Below are positions 34,320 to 42,286 of a stretch of DNA of 64,000 nt, in pieces. Position numbers and translations under genes: made by a program. Under the pieces are notes generated by a model that was not told the origin of the DNA, ran no database searches, and was given only the letters and a program-made list of their open reading frames with translations. The DNA lies in contig NZ_CP080521.1 of NCBI RefSeq assembly GCF_019468565.1, positions 3,224,001 through 3,288,000 of the forward strand, written 5' to 3'. The stretch is from Pseudonocardia sp. DSM 110487 (lineage in GTDB: Bacteria > Actinomycetota > Actinomycetes > Mycobacteriales > Pseudonocardiaceae). Positions within the stretch are counted from its first letter, which is position 1. Every line of letters starts with the position of its first letter.

Positions 34320-34893
34320 CTCCTCGTCCCTCCGGTCGGTAGCCGGCGTGGTGCAGCACGGCGCGCAGGAACCGCTCCACGTCGGCGGGTGTGCTCGTGT
34401 CCGGGCGGGACCCGAGGTGCTGCCAGACGGCCCCGGTGAGGACGTCCAGCAGGACGTCGGGATCGGTGTCGGCGGGTAGCTGCCCGCGGTCGCGGGCTCG
34501 TGCGAAGACCTGCCGGCGGGCCTGGTCGCGGTGCTCCCCGAAGCGGGTGCGGTACGCCGTTGCGAGCTCCGGGAGGTCGTCGGTCGCCGCGTAGAGGCGA
34601 CGCAGTAGGCGGCGCTGGCGCGGGTCGGCGAGTGCATAGGACCACCCGGTCAGCAGGTGCTCGACGTCGCGGATCTCCGGTGCGGCCGGCGGGCTGCCGC
34701 ACGCGGCCTCCACGGTGGCGACGAGCAGCTGGGTCTTGTCCGCGAAGCGCCGGTACACGGTGGCGCGCGTGACCCCGGCGCGCCGGGCCACCTGCTCGAT
34801 GCTGGTGGCCTCGATACCGCGTTCGAGCAGCAGGTCGAGCGCGGCCGCCAGGATGGCGGCGTCCGCCTCGAGGCTACGGGGACGACCGGGCAC
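34306..34893 (-). CDS. TetR/AcrR-family regulator
   Basis: 195 residues. HTH region: ILAAALDLLLERG, QVARRAGVTRATVYRRFADKTQL. C-terminal domain resembles TetR_C groups with the YRTRFGEHRDQARRQVF helix. GTG start at 34893 with TATTGT 7 nt upstream, overlapped by a perfect 8-bp inverted repeat, so it is probably autoregulated and co-regulates the membrane protein gene overlapping its 3' end. Confidence 0.87.
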   Translation of the reverse strand: MPGRPRSLEADAAILAAALDLLLERGIEATSIEQVARRAGVTRATVYRRFADKTQLLVATVEAACGSPPAAPEIRDVEHLLTGWSYALADPRQRRLLRRLYAATDDLPELATAYRTRFGEHRDQARRQVFARARDRGQLPADTDPDVLLDVLTGAVWQHLGSRPDTSTPADVERFLRAVLHHAGYRPEGRGDATH

Positions 34894-34900
34894 GACGATT

Positions 34901-34924
34901 ACAATACAGTACTGCTCTGTATTG
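34901..34924 (-). promoter_or_regulatory. TetR promoter (TATTGT) with operator CAATACAG-N7-CTGTATTG
   Basis: Perfect 8-bp arms at 34902-34909 and 34917-34924. The minus-strand TATTGT box (34901-34906) lies in the left arm, 7 nt before the TetR GTG. The arrangement predicts autorepression. Confidence 0.75.
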
Positions 34925-34925
34925 A

Positions 34926-35014
34926 ATCAACGAGTCGGTCGGACCGGTGCCGTGATCGGCCGGTCGAAGATCAGATGGGTCTGGGCGTGGCCGACCTCGG
35001 GCCGGGTGGTGAGG
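34926..35014. repeat. Segment B' (source copy, Lrp gene 3' end)
   Basis: 87 of 89 bases match 33738-33826. Here the segment is the intact 3' end of the Lrp/AsnC gene, so this is probably the donor. Confidence 0.9.
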
Positions 35015-35400
35015 TGGTCGACGATCAGGCGGTGCAGGTGGGCGCTGTCGGCGACGGCGACGTGGAGGAAGAAGTCGTCCGGGCCCGACACCGTGTAGAG
35101 CGCGAGCGTCTCCGGCAGCGCGAGCACAGCGGCCGTGAACGCCTCCACGAGTTCTCTGCGGTGCGGGCGCAGCTGCACGGCCACGAACGCCTGCAGACCG
35201 CGGCCGACGGCGGCCGGCTCCACCACCGCCCGCACGGCCGTGATCACGCCGAGCACCCGCAGCCGTCGCACCCGCTCGTGGCACGAGGATGTGGGCAGGC
35301 CGACCCGGGCGGCCAGCTCCTTGTTCGTGATCGACGCGTCGTCCTGCAATTGCTGCAGGATTCGCCAGTCCACCGGATCCAGATGGCGCTCACCAGACAT
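34927..35400 (-). CDS. Lrp/AsnC-family regulator
   Basis: 157 residues. N-terminal HTH (ILQQLQDDASITNKELAARV, PTSSCHERVRRLRVLGVI) and C-terminal RAM ligand domain (LQAFVAVQLRPHRRELVEAF, YTVSGPDDFFLHVAVADSAHL). Lrp proteins sense amino acids; it is divergent from a DUF2000-LysE gene pair, the usual arrangement for controlling amino-acid export. ATG with TACTGT 7 nt upstream, so probably leaderless. Confidence 0.9.
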   Translation of the reverse strand: MSGERHLDPVDWRILQQLQDDASITNKELAARVGLPTSSCHERVRRLRVLGVITAVRAVVEPAAVGRGLQAFVAVQLRPHRRELVEAFTAAVLALPETLALYTVSGPDDFFLHVAVADSAHLHRLIVDHLTTRPEVGHAQTHLIFDRPITAPVRPTR

Positions 35401-35407
35401 GGGACGG

Positions 35408-35413
35408 ACAGTA
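35408..35413 (-). promoter_or_regulatory. -10 box, TACTGT (leaderless type)
   Basis: Minus-strand TAnnnT box 7 nt before the Lrp ATG. Confidence 0.4.
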
Positions 35414-35459
35414 TCCGGACTCGGTTGCCGAATCTCGGACGATACCCGAGATTGGCGAG

Positions 35460-35882
35460 GTGCCTCCCCGCTGTGTCCTCGTCCTCGACCCCGCTTCTCC
35501 GCGCTGGCTGATCGCCAACGCCTCCGCCGTGCTCGGCGCGTCCGCGGGTGCCGCGGGCGCCGCCGTGCTCGGGCCCGACCTGACCGACGCGTCCGGCGGC
35601 CGCTGGGCCGGAATCGCCGAGATCGTGGTTCCCGTTCTCGCCGCATCGCCCGCCGAGCTCGCCGATCTGCGCATCGCGGCGCAGGAGGCCGGTGTCACCG
35701 CGATGGCCTTCCCCGATCTCGCGCAGGCCTCGCCCACCTACGCCGACTACACCACTGCGGTGGCGAGCACCCCGACCTCCGACATCGGCGTGCACGCCCT
35801 CGCCCTGCTCGGGTCCGGCAACGCCGTCCGCAGGCTCACCCGGCACCTGCCCGCGCTCGCCGACCCCGTCCCGGTCCCATGA
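35460..35882 (+). CDS. DUF2000-family protein
   Basis: 140 residues: a short N-terminal strand (CVLVLDPASPRWLIANASAVLG) and a conserved C-terminal region (IAAQEAGVTAMAFPDLAQAS, YTTAVASTPTSDIGVHALALLG). The family is often encoded beside Lrp and LysE genes; its biochemical role is not established. GTG start; its stop overlaps the exporter ATG (ATGA), so the two are translated together. Confidence 0.75.
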   Translation: MPPRCVLVLDPASPRWLIANASAVLGASAGAAGAAVLGPDLTDASGGRWAGIAEIVVPVLAASPAELADLRIAAQEAGVTAMAFPDLAQASPTYADYTTAVASTPTSDIGVHALALLGSGNAVRRLTRHLPALADPVPVP

Positions 35883-36490
35883 CCCCGGAGCGTTGGACGG
35901 CGTTCGTCGGCGTCCTGCTCGTGGTGGTGTTCACCCCAGGACCGGACTTCGCCGTGGTGCTGCGGCACGCGCTCGCCGGCCCGGCACGGGGTGTGCGAGC
36001 CGCCGCGGGCAACGTCACGGGCCTGGCCGCGCACACCACTGCCGCGGCGCTCGGCCTCTCCGCGGTGCTCGCCGCCCGCCCGGACGTGCTCACTGCGGTC
36101 CGCCTCGCGGGCGCCGCCTATCTGGGGTGGCTCGCCGTGCAGGCGATCCGGGCCGCGTTCGCCCGCCACGAGGCGGCCGTGCACCCGGCGCGCGGGCGCA
36201 GCGCACATCCGTACCTCGACGGCCTCGCGACCAACCTGCTCAATCCCAAGGCGCTGCTGTTCTTCCTCGGCCTGATCCCACAGTTCGTCGTGCCCGGCCC
36301 CACCGTCACCACCCAGCTGCTCCTGCTGGCCGGCACCACCGTGGTGGCGGCGGTGCTGTGGTGGGCCGTGGTGATCCTCCTCGCCGCCCGCGGCCGCGCC
36401 GTGCTCGGCCGATCCCGCGTGCGGCGGGCCGTCGACGGGGTGGCAGGGGGCGTGCTGCTCGCCGTGGCGGTCGGCATCGCACGCGGGTGA
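35879..36490 (+). CDS. LysE/RhtB-family amino-acid exporter
   Basis: 203 residues, about six membrane helices. Typical signature at the N-terminus (VVFTPGPDFAVVLRHAL) and after helix 3 (NLLNPKALLFFLGLIPQFV). Exports amino acids or related compounds; probably induced through the divergent Lrp protein when an amino acid accumulates. Overlaps the DUF2000 stop by four bases. Confidence 0.9.
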   Translation: MTPERWTAFVGVLLVVVFTPGPDFAVVLRHALAGPARGVRAAAGNVTGLAAHTTAAALGLSAVLAARPDVLTAVRLAGAAYLGWLAVQAIRAAFARHEAAVHPARGRSAHPYLDGLATNLLNPKALLFFLGLIPQFVVPGPTVTTQLLLLAGTTVVAAVLWWAVVILLAARGRAVLGRSRVRRAVDGVAGGVLLAVAVGIARG

Positions 36491-36501
36491 CGCGCCCGGC
36501 G

Positions 36502-36507
36502 TAACAT
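36502..36507 (+). promoter_or_regulatory. -10 box, TAACAT (leaderless type)
   Basis: TAnnnT box 6 nt before the GTG at 36514. Confidence 0.4.
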
Positions 36508-36513
36508 TTCCGC

Positions 36514-37950
36514 GTGACCGGCACCGCTGATCTCCCGGTCGGCCAGGTGCGCGCCCACACCGTCCTCGCCGACGCCGACGGCACGCCGTACTCATCGCTG
36601 CGGCAGCGGCCGGTCGACCGGTCGGAGCGCTACGCGCTCGGCAAGGCGCTGCGCAAGCGGGTGCCGCGTTCGTCGCTCGGTGAGTGGAGCCCGTCCGCCG
36701 ATCGCCCCGACCCGATCCACCTGATCAAGGAGAGCCACCTGGGCCGAGTGGACCGGCTGATCCCGGTGCGCGTCGGGCGGATGATCGACTCGCCCTACGG
36801 GTTCCTGCGGGGCACGGCGGTCGTCATGGCCGAGGACGTGGCGCGGCTGCCCGCCACCGGGATCACACCGGTGGTCTGCGGCGACGCCCACCTGGGCAAC
36901 TTCGGCTTCTACGCCTCGCCGGAGCGCGATCTCGTGATCGATCTCAACGACTTCGACGAGGCCCACCCCGGCGGCTGGGAGTGGGACCTGCGCCGGTTGG
37001 TCGCGAGCATCTGGGTGGCCGGGCGGCAGAACGGCTCGAGCGAGGACGCCTGTGAGACCGCTGTCACCGCGTGCGTCGCCGCGTACCGGGACGAGGTGCG
37101 TTACCTCGCCGACCAGCCGCTGCTCTCGCGCTCCTACCAGCGCCTCGACGTCGACCGGCTCGCGCAGGAGAGCTCGAAGCCACTGCGCGCCGAGGTCGAG
37201 CGGGCCGCGAAACGGGCGCGCAACCGCACCAGCGACCGCGCGCTGCCCCGGTTCACCCAGGAGGTCGAGGGCAGGCGCCGCATCGTCGAGGAGCCACCGC
37301 TCATCACCCGCGTGCCGGACGCCGAGGCCGAAGAGCTCGCCGCGGCCCTGGACGAGTACCTCCTCACGCTCGCCTCGCACTGGCGACGCGCGCTGGGCGG
37401 CTACACGATCGTCGACATCGCGCACAAGGTGGTGGGCGTCGGGAGCGTCGGGCTGCGCGCCTACGTGGCGCTGCTGGAGGGCTCCTCTCCGGACGACGTC
37501 GTGTTCCTGCAGCTCAAGCAGGCCCGTCGGTCCGTGCTGGCGCGGCACGTGCACGGCGAGTCGGCATGGCACGCCCACCAGGGCCAGCGGGTGGTGGAAT
37601 ATCAGCAGGCACTCCAGACCGTGAGCGACCCGCTGCTGGGCTGGGCCACCGTGGGGGAGCGGCAGTACTACGTGCGGCAGTTCCGGGACATGAAGGGCAC
37701 GGTGGCGCTCGACGCTATCGATGCGGCCGCGCTCGCCGACTATGCGGGTGTGCTCGGACACCTGCTCGCGAAGGGCCACGCGCGCACCAGCGGCGCGTCG
37801 ATGATCGCCGGATACGCCGGTGGCTCCGACAACCTCGACAAGGCCATGGTCCGGTTCGCCCGCGCCTACGCCGATCAGACCGAGGTCGATCACGCCGCCC
37901 TGGTCAAGGCCGTCGAGCGCGGGCAGCTGCCCGCCGAGCGGGGGGTGTGA
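36514..37950 (+). CDS. DUF2252-family protein (kinase-like fold)
   Basis: 478 residues, full family length. Kinase-like motifs are visible: VVCGDAHLGNFGFY (catalytic-loop-like HxxN) and VIDLNDFDEAHPGGWEWDLRR (metal-loop-like DFD). Similar proteins are widespread in actinobacteria with no settled function; a small-molecule phosphotransferase role is inference. GTG start with TAACAT at leaderless spacing. The hydrolase gene begins four bases after its stop region, probably co-transcribed. Confidence 0.8.
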   Translation: MTGTADLPVGQVRAHTVLADADGTPYSSLRQRPVDRSERYALGKALRKRVPRSSLGEWSPSADRPDPIHLIKESHLGRVDRLIPVRVGRMIDSPYGFLRGTAVVMAEDVARLPATGITPVVCGDAHLGNFGFYASPERDLVIDLNDFDEAHPGGWEWDLRRLVASIWVAGRQNGSSEDACETAVTACVAAYRDEVRYLADQPLLSRSYQRLDVDRLAQESSKPLRAEVERAAKRARNRTSDRALPRFTQEVEGRRRIVEEPPLITRVPDAEAEELAAALDEYLLTLASHWRRALGGYTIVDIAHKVVGVGSVGLRAYVALLEGSSPDDVVFLQLKQARRSVLARHVHGESAWHAHQGQRVVEYQQALQTVSDPLLGWATVGERQYYVRQFRDMKGTVALDAIDAAALADYAGVLGHLLAKGHARTSGASMIAGYAGGSDNLDKAMVRFARAYADQTEVDHAALVKAVERGQLPAERGV

Positions 37951-37954
37951 GCCG

Positions 37955-38722
37955 GTGACCGTCGACCTGCCCGTAGTCCCGTGGCACCGGGTGCGGCGGA
38001 TCGTGCGCCACGTCGGGCGAACGCTTCCTCCCGCGCTGGGCCTCACGGCGCCCGCGCTCGTGCGTCACCCCGTCTGGCAGGCGGCAGCGGCCGACGGCGG
38101 TGGCACCGGCGTGGTGGTGACGCCCGGGTTCGCAGGCGCCGACGCGTCCATGGGGATGCTGCGCCGGTGGCTCACGCGTCGCGGCTACACGCCCACCGGC
38201 GCGGGCCTGGGGATCAACGTCGGCTGCACCGAGGAACTGGTCGACCGGCTCGAGCGGCGCGTGGGGGAGCATGCCGAGCGCACCGAAGGACCGGTCGTGC
38301 TGGTCGGGCACAGCCGAGGCGGGATGCTGGCGCGCATCGTCGCGGTCCGGCGACCCGACCTGGTGCGCGGGCTCGCGATGCTGGGCAGCCCGGTACTCGA
38401 CCCGCTCGACGCCGGCGGGCTCGCCACCATGGTGTTGCCGGCCGTCCTGCGCCTGTCCGAGCTCGGCGTGCGCGGCCTCGTCGACGGCGACTGCCTCACC
38501 GGGCCCTGCAGCACGGCCGCTGCGGTCGGGCTGGCGGCGCCGCTGCCCGTGCCGGCCGTCTCCATCTACTCCCGAGACGATGGTGTCGTCGGCTGGCGGT
38601 CCTGCCAGGACCCGGAGGCCGAGTGGGTGGAGGTCGCGAGCAGCCACACCGGCATGGGCACGGACCCCGCTGTCTACACCGCGCTCGCCCCGCGCCTCGC
38701 GGCGTGGGTGTCCGCGGCCTGA
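37955..38722 (+). CDS. Alpha/beta-hydrolase
   Basis: 255 residues. Nucleophile elbow GHSRGG within VVLVGHSRGGMLARIVA; a later Asp in VSIYSRDDGVVGW and a His in SSHTGMGTDP complete a plausible triad. Compact, with no signal peptide; esterase or lipase-like activity is likely but the substrate is unknown. The GTG at 37955, five bases after the DUF2252 stop, was chosen; an earlier in-frame start lies inside that gene. Its stop codon lies in an inverted repeat shared with the convergent gene's stop. Confidence 0.8.
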   Translation: MTVDLPVVPWHRVRRIVRHVGRTLPPALGLTAPALVRHPVWQAAAADGGGTGVVVTPGFAGADASMGMLRRWLTRRGYTPTGAGLGINVGCTEELVDRLERRVGEHAERTEGPVVLVGHSRGGMLARIVAVRRPDLVRGLAMLGSPVLDPLDAGGLATMVLPAVLRLSELGVRGLVDGDCLTGPCSTAAAVGLAAPLPVPAVSIYSRDDGVVGWRSCQDPEAEWVEVASSHTGMGTDPAVYTALAPRLAAWVSAA

Positions 38723-38760
38723 CCGCGACTCGCGCACACGGAGACCGCGACTCGCGGTCA
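38720..38760. terminator. Bidirectional inverted repeat holding both stop codons
   Basis: TGACCGCG (38720-38727) pairs with CGCGGTCA (38753-38760); two CCGCGACTCGCG copies lie inside. The hydrolase TGA and the convergent regulator's stop are the outer bases. Probably a shared transcription end; no T-tract. Confidence 0.55.
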
Positions 38761-39675
38761 GGTGTCGAGGTCCTCGACCTTTCCGGCCTCCGACGTGTCG
38801 TAGCCGCCGAGTGCGGTGACCGCGGCGCGGGTGGCGGGGTCGAGCAGGGCGGCCACGAGCGCGGCCGCCGCGTCGAGGGCGGCGCCCGGGAGCACGACGT
38901 CGTACTCCTCCGACACCAGCGGCACGAAGCCGAGGTCGAGGTCGCGGGCCACCGAGCGGACCGCGAGGCCCGTGTCGACCACGCCGGACGCCACCGACAG
39001 CGCGGTCTCGAGGTGCGAGCCGGTCTCCGGGCCTGCCAGTGCGTCCGGGTCGAGGCCTGCCTCGCGCAGCAGCCGGTCGAGCAGCACGCGGGTGCCGGTG
39101 CCGAAGCGGCGCTTGGCGACGCGCAGCCCGGCAAGGTCGGCGGCGGACGCGAGGTCACGCGGGTTGCCAGGGGGTACGAGCAGGCCTTGCTCGCGGCGCC
39201 ACAGGTGGATGAGGTGGGGCCGCAGCCCGTGCAGCAGCCCGCGGGCGAACGGGGCGTTGTAGCGGCCGTTGTGGTGCAGCAGGTGCACGGCGGCGCCGTC
39301 GGCCCGGCCCTGCCGAACGGCCTGGAGCCCGCCGAAGCTGCCCTCCGTGCCGATCGACCGGACCGCGCGGCCGAGGCCGCGGAGCACGACGTCGAGTGCC
39401 GGGTCGTCGCTGCCTGCCAGCCGGAACACCCGCTCGCCGTGCAGGAAGCGGCGGGCGGCCACGGCCCCACCCGGGGCGACGCGGGTACGGCGCCGGTCGG
39501 CCGTGACGATCACGCCCGCGTCCGCGAGAGCGCGGACCGCCCGCCCGATCGTCGACGCCGTGGTGCCGAACCGGTGCGCCAGCTCGCGCACGGCGGGCAG
39601 CTCGGCCCCCTCTGCGAGGTCGCCCGCGCCGATCCGGCCGGCCAGTTCGGTGCAGATCTCCCGGTACCGGGTCAC
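38758..39675 (-). CDS. GntR-type HTH with substrate-binding (PBP) domain, tungstate/molybdate regulator
   Basis: 305 residues. N-terminal winged helix of GntR type (ICTELAGRIGAGDLAEGAELP, FGTTASTIGRAVRALADAGVI), then a periplasmic-binding-protein-like domain (LLHGLRPHLIHLWRREQGLLV, AKRRFGTGTRVLLDRLLREAG). HTH-PBP fusions beside tup/mod genes sense the oxyanion and repress the transporter. GTG start at 39675, 26 bases from the divergent tupA start; a minus-strand TAGGGT box 8 nt upstream indicates a leaderless message. A longer upstream frame overlaps tupA and was rejected. Confidence 0.85.
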   Translation of the reverse strand: MTRYREICTELAGRIGAGDLAEGAELPAVRELAHRFGTTASTIGRAVRALADAGVIVTADRRRTRVAPGGAVAARRFLHGERVFRLAGSDDPALDVVLRGLGRAVRSIGTEGSFGGLQAVRQGRADGAAVHLLHHNGRYNAPFARGLLHGLRPHLIHLWRREQGLLVPPGNPRDLASAADLAGLRVAKRRFGTGTRVLLDRLLREAGLDPDALAGPETGSHLETALSVASGVVDTGLAVRSVARDLDLGFVPLVSEEYDVVLPGAALDAAAALVAALLDPATRAAVTALGGYDTSEAGKVEDLDT

Positions 39676-39683
39676 GGCGCAGG

Positions 39684-39693
39684 ACCCTATAGT
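39684..39693. promoter_or_regulatory. Overlapping divergent -10 boxes
   Basis: ACCCTATAGT: TATAGT (39688-39693) reads rightward 8 nt before the tupA GTG; TAGGGT reads leftward (39684-39689) 8 nt before the regulator GTG. The two boxes share two bases, so RNA polymerase cannot serve both at once. Confidence 0.6.
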
Positions 39694-39701
39694 CCCGGTC
39701 T

Positions 39702-40544
39702 GTGCCAGCACAGATGCGAGCAGCGGTTGCGGTCGTCGTCCTGCTGGTGCTCGCGGCGTGCGGCGCGCCCCCGGCCGGGGCGTCCGCCGAGCGGTCACTG
39801 ATCCTCGCCACGACGACGAGCACCCAGGACTCCGGCCTGCTCGACGACCTGCTCCCGGCGTTCACCACCGCCACCGGCTGGGCCGTGAAGCCGGTCGCGG
39901 TGGGCAGCGGTCAGGCGATCGAGATGGGGCGGCGCGGCGAGGCCGACGTGCTGCTGGTGCACTCGCCTGCCGCCGAGGAGGAGTACGTCGCGGAGGGCAC
40001 GGCGGGACGGCGGATGCTCGTCATGCACAACGACTTCGTGCTGCTCGGGCCGGAGTCCGACCCGGCGGGAGCGCGCGGGGCGGCAGTCGACGAGGCCGTG
40101 CGCCGGATCGCCGCCGCGGGGGCGGTGTTCGTGTCCCGGGGCGACGAATCCGGCACGCACGCGCGGGAGAAGTCGCTGTGGGAGAAGGCGGGTGTGCAGC
40201 CGGGCGCGCCTTGGTACCACGAGACCGGGCAGGGCATGGGGGCCACGCTGCGGGTGGCCGCGGAGAAAGCCGGCTACACGCTGTCGGACCGGGCCACGTA
40301 CCTCTCACAGCCCGACGGGCTCGCGCTGCTCGTCGAGGGCGACCCGGGACTGCTCAACGTCTACCACGTCATCGAGGTGACGAAGCGGGCAGGCGAGCGC
40401 GTGCAGCCCGAAGCCGCTGCCGCGTTCGCCGACTGGATCACGGGCTCGGACGCGCAGCGGCGGATCGGGGAGTTCGGCCGGGAGGAGTACGGGCACCCGC
40501 TGTTCGTGCCGGACGCGGGTAAACCGGACCCCACCGGCGCCTGA
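39702..40544 (+). CDS. tupA: Tungstate/molybdate ABC substrate-binding lipoprotein
   Basis: 280 residues. Signal peptide with lipobox LAAC followed by LILATTTSTQDSGLLDDLLP: the TTTST motif is the oxyanion-binding signature of TupA proteins. VAVGSGQAIEMGRRGEADVL and SRGDESGTHAREKSLWEKAG are further conserved blocks. It should capture tungstate or molybdate; the molybdenum hydroxylase at 26-29 kb is one possible consumer of the metal. The GTG at 39702 fits a leaderless start; ATG at 39714 is an alternative. Confidence 0.92.
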   Translation: MPAQMRAAVAVVVLLVLAACGAPPAGASAERSLILATTTSTQDSGLLDDLLPAFTTATGWAVKPVAVGSGQAIEMGRRGEADVLLVHSPAAEEEYVAEGTAGRRMLVMHNDFVLLGPESDPAGARGAAVDEAVRRIAAAGAVFVSRGDESGTHAREKSLWEKAGVQPGAPWYHETGQGMGATLRVAAEKAGYTLSDRATYLSQPDGLALLVEGDPGLLNVYHVIEVTKRAGERVQPEAAAAFADWITGSDAQRRIGEFGREEYGHPLFVPDAGKPDPTGA

Positions 40545-40552
40545 GCATCGAT

Positions 40553-41239
40553 ATGGACGTCCTGTTCGACGGCGTGGCGCAGGCGTTCTCGCTGCTCTTC
40601 TCCGGCGACGCGGAGACCTGGGCGATCACCCTGCTCACGATGCGCGTCTCGCTCGGTGCCACAGCGATCGCGGCGCTGGTCGGCGTGCCGCTCGGCGCGG
40701 CCATCGCGCTCGGCTCGTTCCCCGGGCGGCGGCTGCTGCTCGCAGCGGCGAACACCGGGATGGGGCTGCCGCCGGTGGTCGTGGGGCTCGTCGTGACGGT
40801 GCTGCTGTGGCGCAGCGGGCCGCTCGGCGGGCTCGGCCTGCTGTACACGCCCACCGCCATGGTGGTGGCCCAGGCCGTGATCGCGACGCCGGTGGTGGTT
40901 GCGCTGGTGGCGGCGGCGTTGCGGCAGGTCGACCCGGAGTTCCTGGTGCAGATGCAGGGGCTGGGCGCCACCCGGCTGCGGGCGCTGCTCGCGCTCGGGG
41001 CCGAGGCGCGGCTGCCGCTGCTGGCCGCCGCGATGGCGGCGTTCGGCGCCGTGGTGAGCGAGGTCGGGGCGGCGCAGATGGTGGGCGGCAACATCGCGGG
41101 ACAGACCAGGGTGCTCACCACCGCGGCCGTGCTCGCCACCAGCCGCGGCGAGTTCGGGCTTGCCATCGCGTTCGGGCTGGTCCTGCTCCTGCTCGCGTTC
41201 GCGGTCAACCTGGTCGTGACGCTTGCCGGTCGGCCATGA
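40553..41239 (+). CDS. tupB: Tungstate ABC transporter permease
   Basis: 228 residues, about five membrane helices, with the permease coupling loop (MQGLGATRLRALLALGAEAR). Typical TupB features: GMGLPPVVVGLVVTVLLWRS and EVGAAQMVGGNIAGQTRVLT. Eight bases after tupA and overlapping tupC (ATGA), so one operon. Confidence 0.9.
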   Translation: MDVLFDGVAQAFSLLFSGDAETWAITLLTMRVSLGATAIAALVGVPLGAAIALGSFPGRRLLLAAANTGMGLPPVVVGLVVTVLLWRSGPLGGLGLLYTPTAMVVAQAVIATPVVVALVAAALRQVDPEFLVQMQGLGATRLRALLALGAEARLPLLAAAMAAFGAVVSEVGAAQMVGGNIAGQTRVLTTAAVLATSRGEFGLAIAFGLVLLLLAFAVNLVVTLAGRP

Positions 41240-42255
41240 GCGAGCTTGCGAGCGAATCATCGATACCGCGCTCGCGGATCGGCTGCCGCGACCTGCGCGT
41301 GCGCGCGCACGGCCGGGAGCTGCTGCACGTCCCGACCCTCGACGTCGCGGTGGGTGAGGTGCTCGCCGTGCTCGGGCCGAACGGCGCGGGGAAGTCGACG
41401 CTGCTTCGCGCGCTCGGGCATCTCGGCGGCCTGCACCGCACCGGCGAGGTGTTGCTCGACGGACGGACGGCCGGGTCACGGGAGCTGCGATCGGCGATCG
41501 CGGCTGTGCTGCAGCGGCCGATCCTGCGCCGCGGCACGGTGGCGGCGAACGCGGCTGCGGGCCTGCGGCTGCGCGGGGTCGGGAGGGCGGAGGCGCGGCG
41601 CCGGTCGGCCCCCTGGTTGGACGCGTTGGGTGTCGGGCACCTCGCGGCGCGCTCCGTCTGCACGGTCTCCGGCGGCGAGGCGCAGCGCGTTGCGATCGCC
41701 CGCGCGCTCGCCGTTGCGCCGCGGGTGCTGCTGCTCGACGAGCCGTTCGCCGGCCTCGACGCCACCACCCGCGCCGACCTGCTCGCCGACCTGCACGGGG
41801 TGCTCGACGGGCTGGGAACCGCCACCGTGCTCGTCACGCACGACCGGCACGAGGCCATGGCGCTGGCAGGGCGCACCGCGCTGCTCGTCGCGGGGCGGAT
41901 CCGCCAGCTCGGGCCGACCGGGCACGTGCTCGACCAGCCGGTCGACGTCGACTGCGCCCGGCTCGTCGGGTTCACGAACCTACTGCCACCCGCAGTGACC
42001 GGCCGCGGGGCGCTCCTCGCCGCGCGGCCCGAACACTGCTCGATCGGCGAGACCGACGGGCTGCGGATCCCCGGCACGGTACGGCGGGTCGTCCCGCTCG
42101 GTGGCGCCACCCGCGTGGACGTGGACACCGCGGCGGGCACCCTCGCCTGCCGGGCGCCCGACGCCGAGGGAGTGGAGCTCGGCCGCGCCGTCACGGTCGC
42201 GGTAGCGGAGGCCGAGCTGCGCACGATTCCGACGAACGGCGCGTTGGTCGGATAG
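41236..42255 (+). CDS. tupC: Tungstate ABC transporter ATPase
   Basis: 339 residues. Walker A GPNGAGKST, Q-loop VLQRPILRRGTV, signature VSGGE, Walker B LLLLDEPFAGLD, switch LVTHDRHEAMAL; a C-terminal TOBE-like region follows (LLAARPEHCSIGETDGLRI). All sites needed for ATP hydrolysis are present. The last eight codons (IPTNGALVG) and stop lie in a palindromic repeat whose sequence also ends the acetyltransferase gene at 22.57 kb; the ancestral C-terminus was probably shorter or different. Confidence 0.88.
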   Translation: MSELASESSIPRSRIGCRDLRVRAHGRELLHVPTLDVAVGEVLAVLGPNGAGKSTLLRALGHLGGLHRTGEVLLDGRTAGSRELRSAIAAVLQRPILRRGTVAANAAAGLRLRGVGRAEARRRSAPWLDALGVGHLAARSVCTVSGGEAQRVAIARALAVAPRVLLLDEPFAGLDATTRADLLADLHGVLDGLGTATVLVTHDRHEAMALAGRTALLVAGRIRQLGPTGHVLDQPVDVDCARLVGFTNLLPPAVTGRGALLAARPEHCSIGETDGLRIPGTVRRVVPLGGATRVDVDTAAGTLACRAPDAEGVELGRAVTVAVAEAELRTIPTNGALVG

Positions 42256-42283
42256 GTTCCGACGAACGCGCCGTTCGTCGGAA
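42227..42283. repeat. Tandem palindromes overlapping the tupC stop
   Basis: Two copies of TTCCGACGAACG-N3-CGTTCGTCGGAA in tandem: the second (42257-42283) has perfect 12-bp arms, the first is imperfect and encodes the tupC C-terminus and stop. Lies between convergent genes and is a likely bidirectional terminator-like structure. Confidence 0.82.
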
Positions 42284-42286
42284 GGG

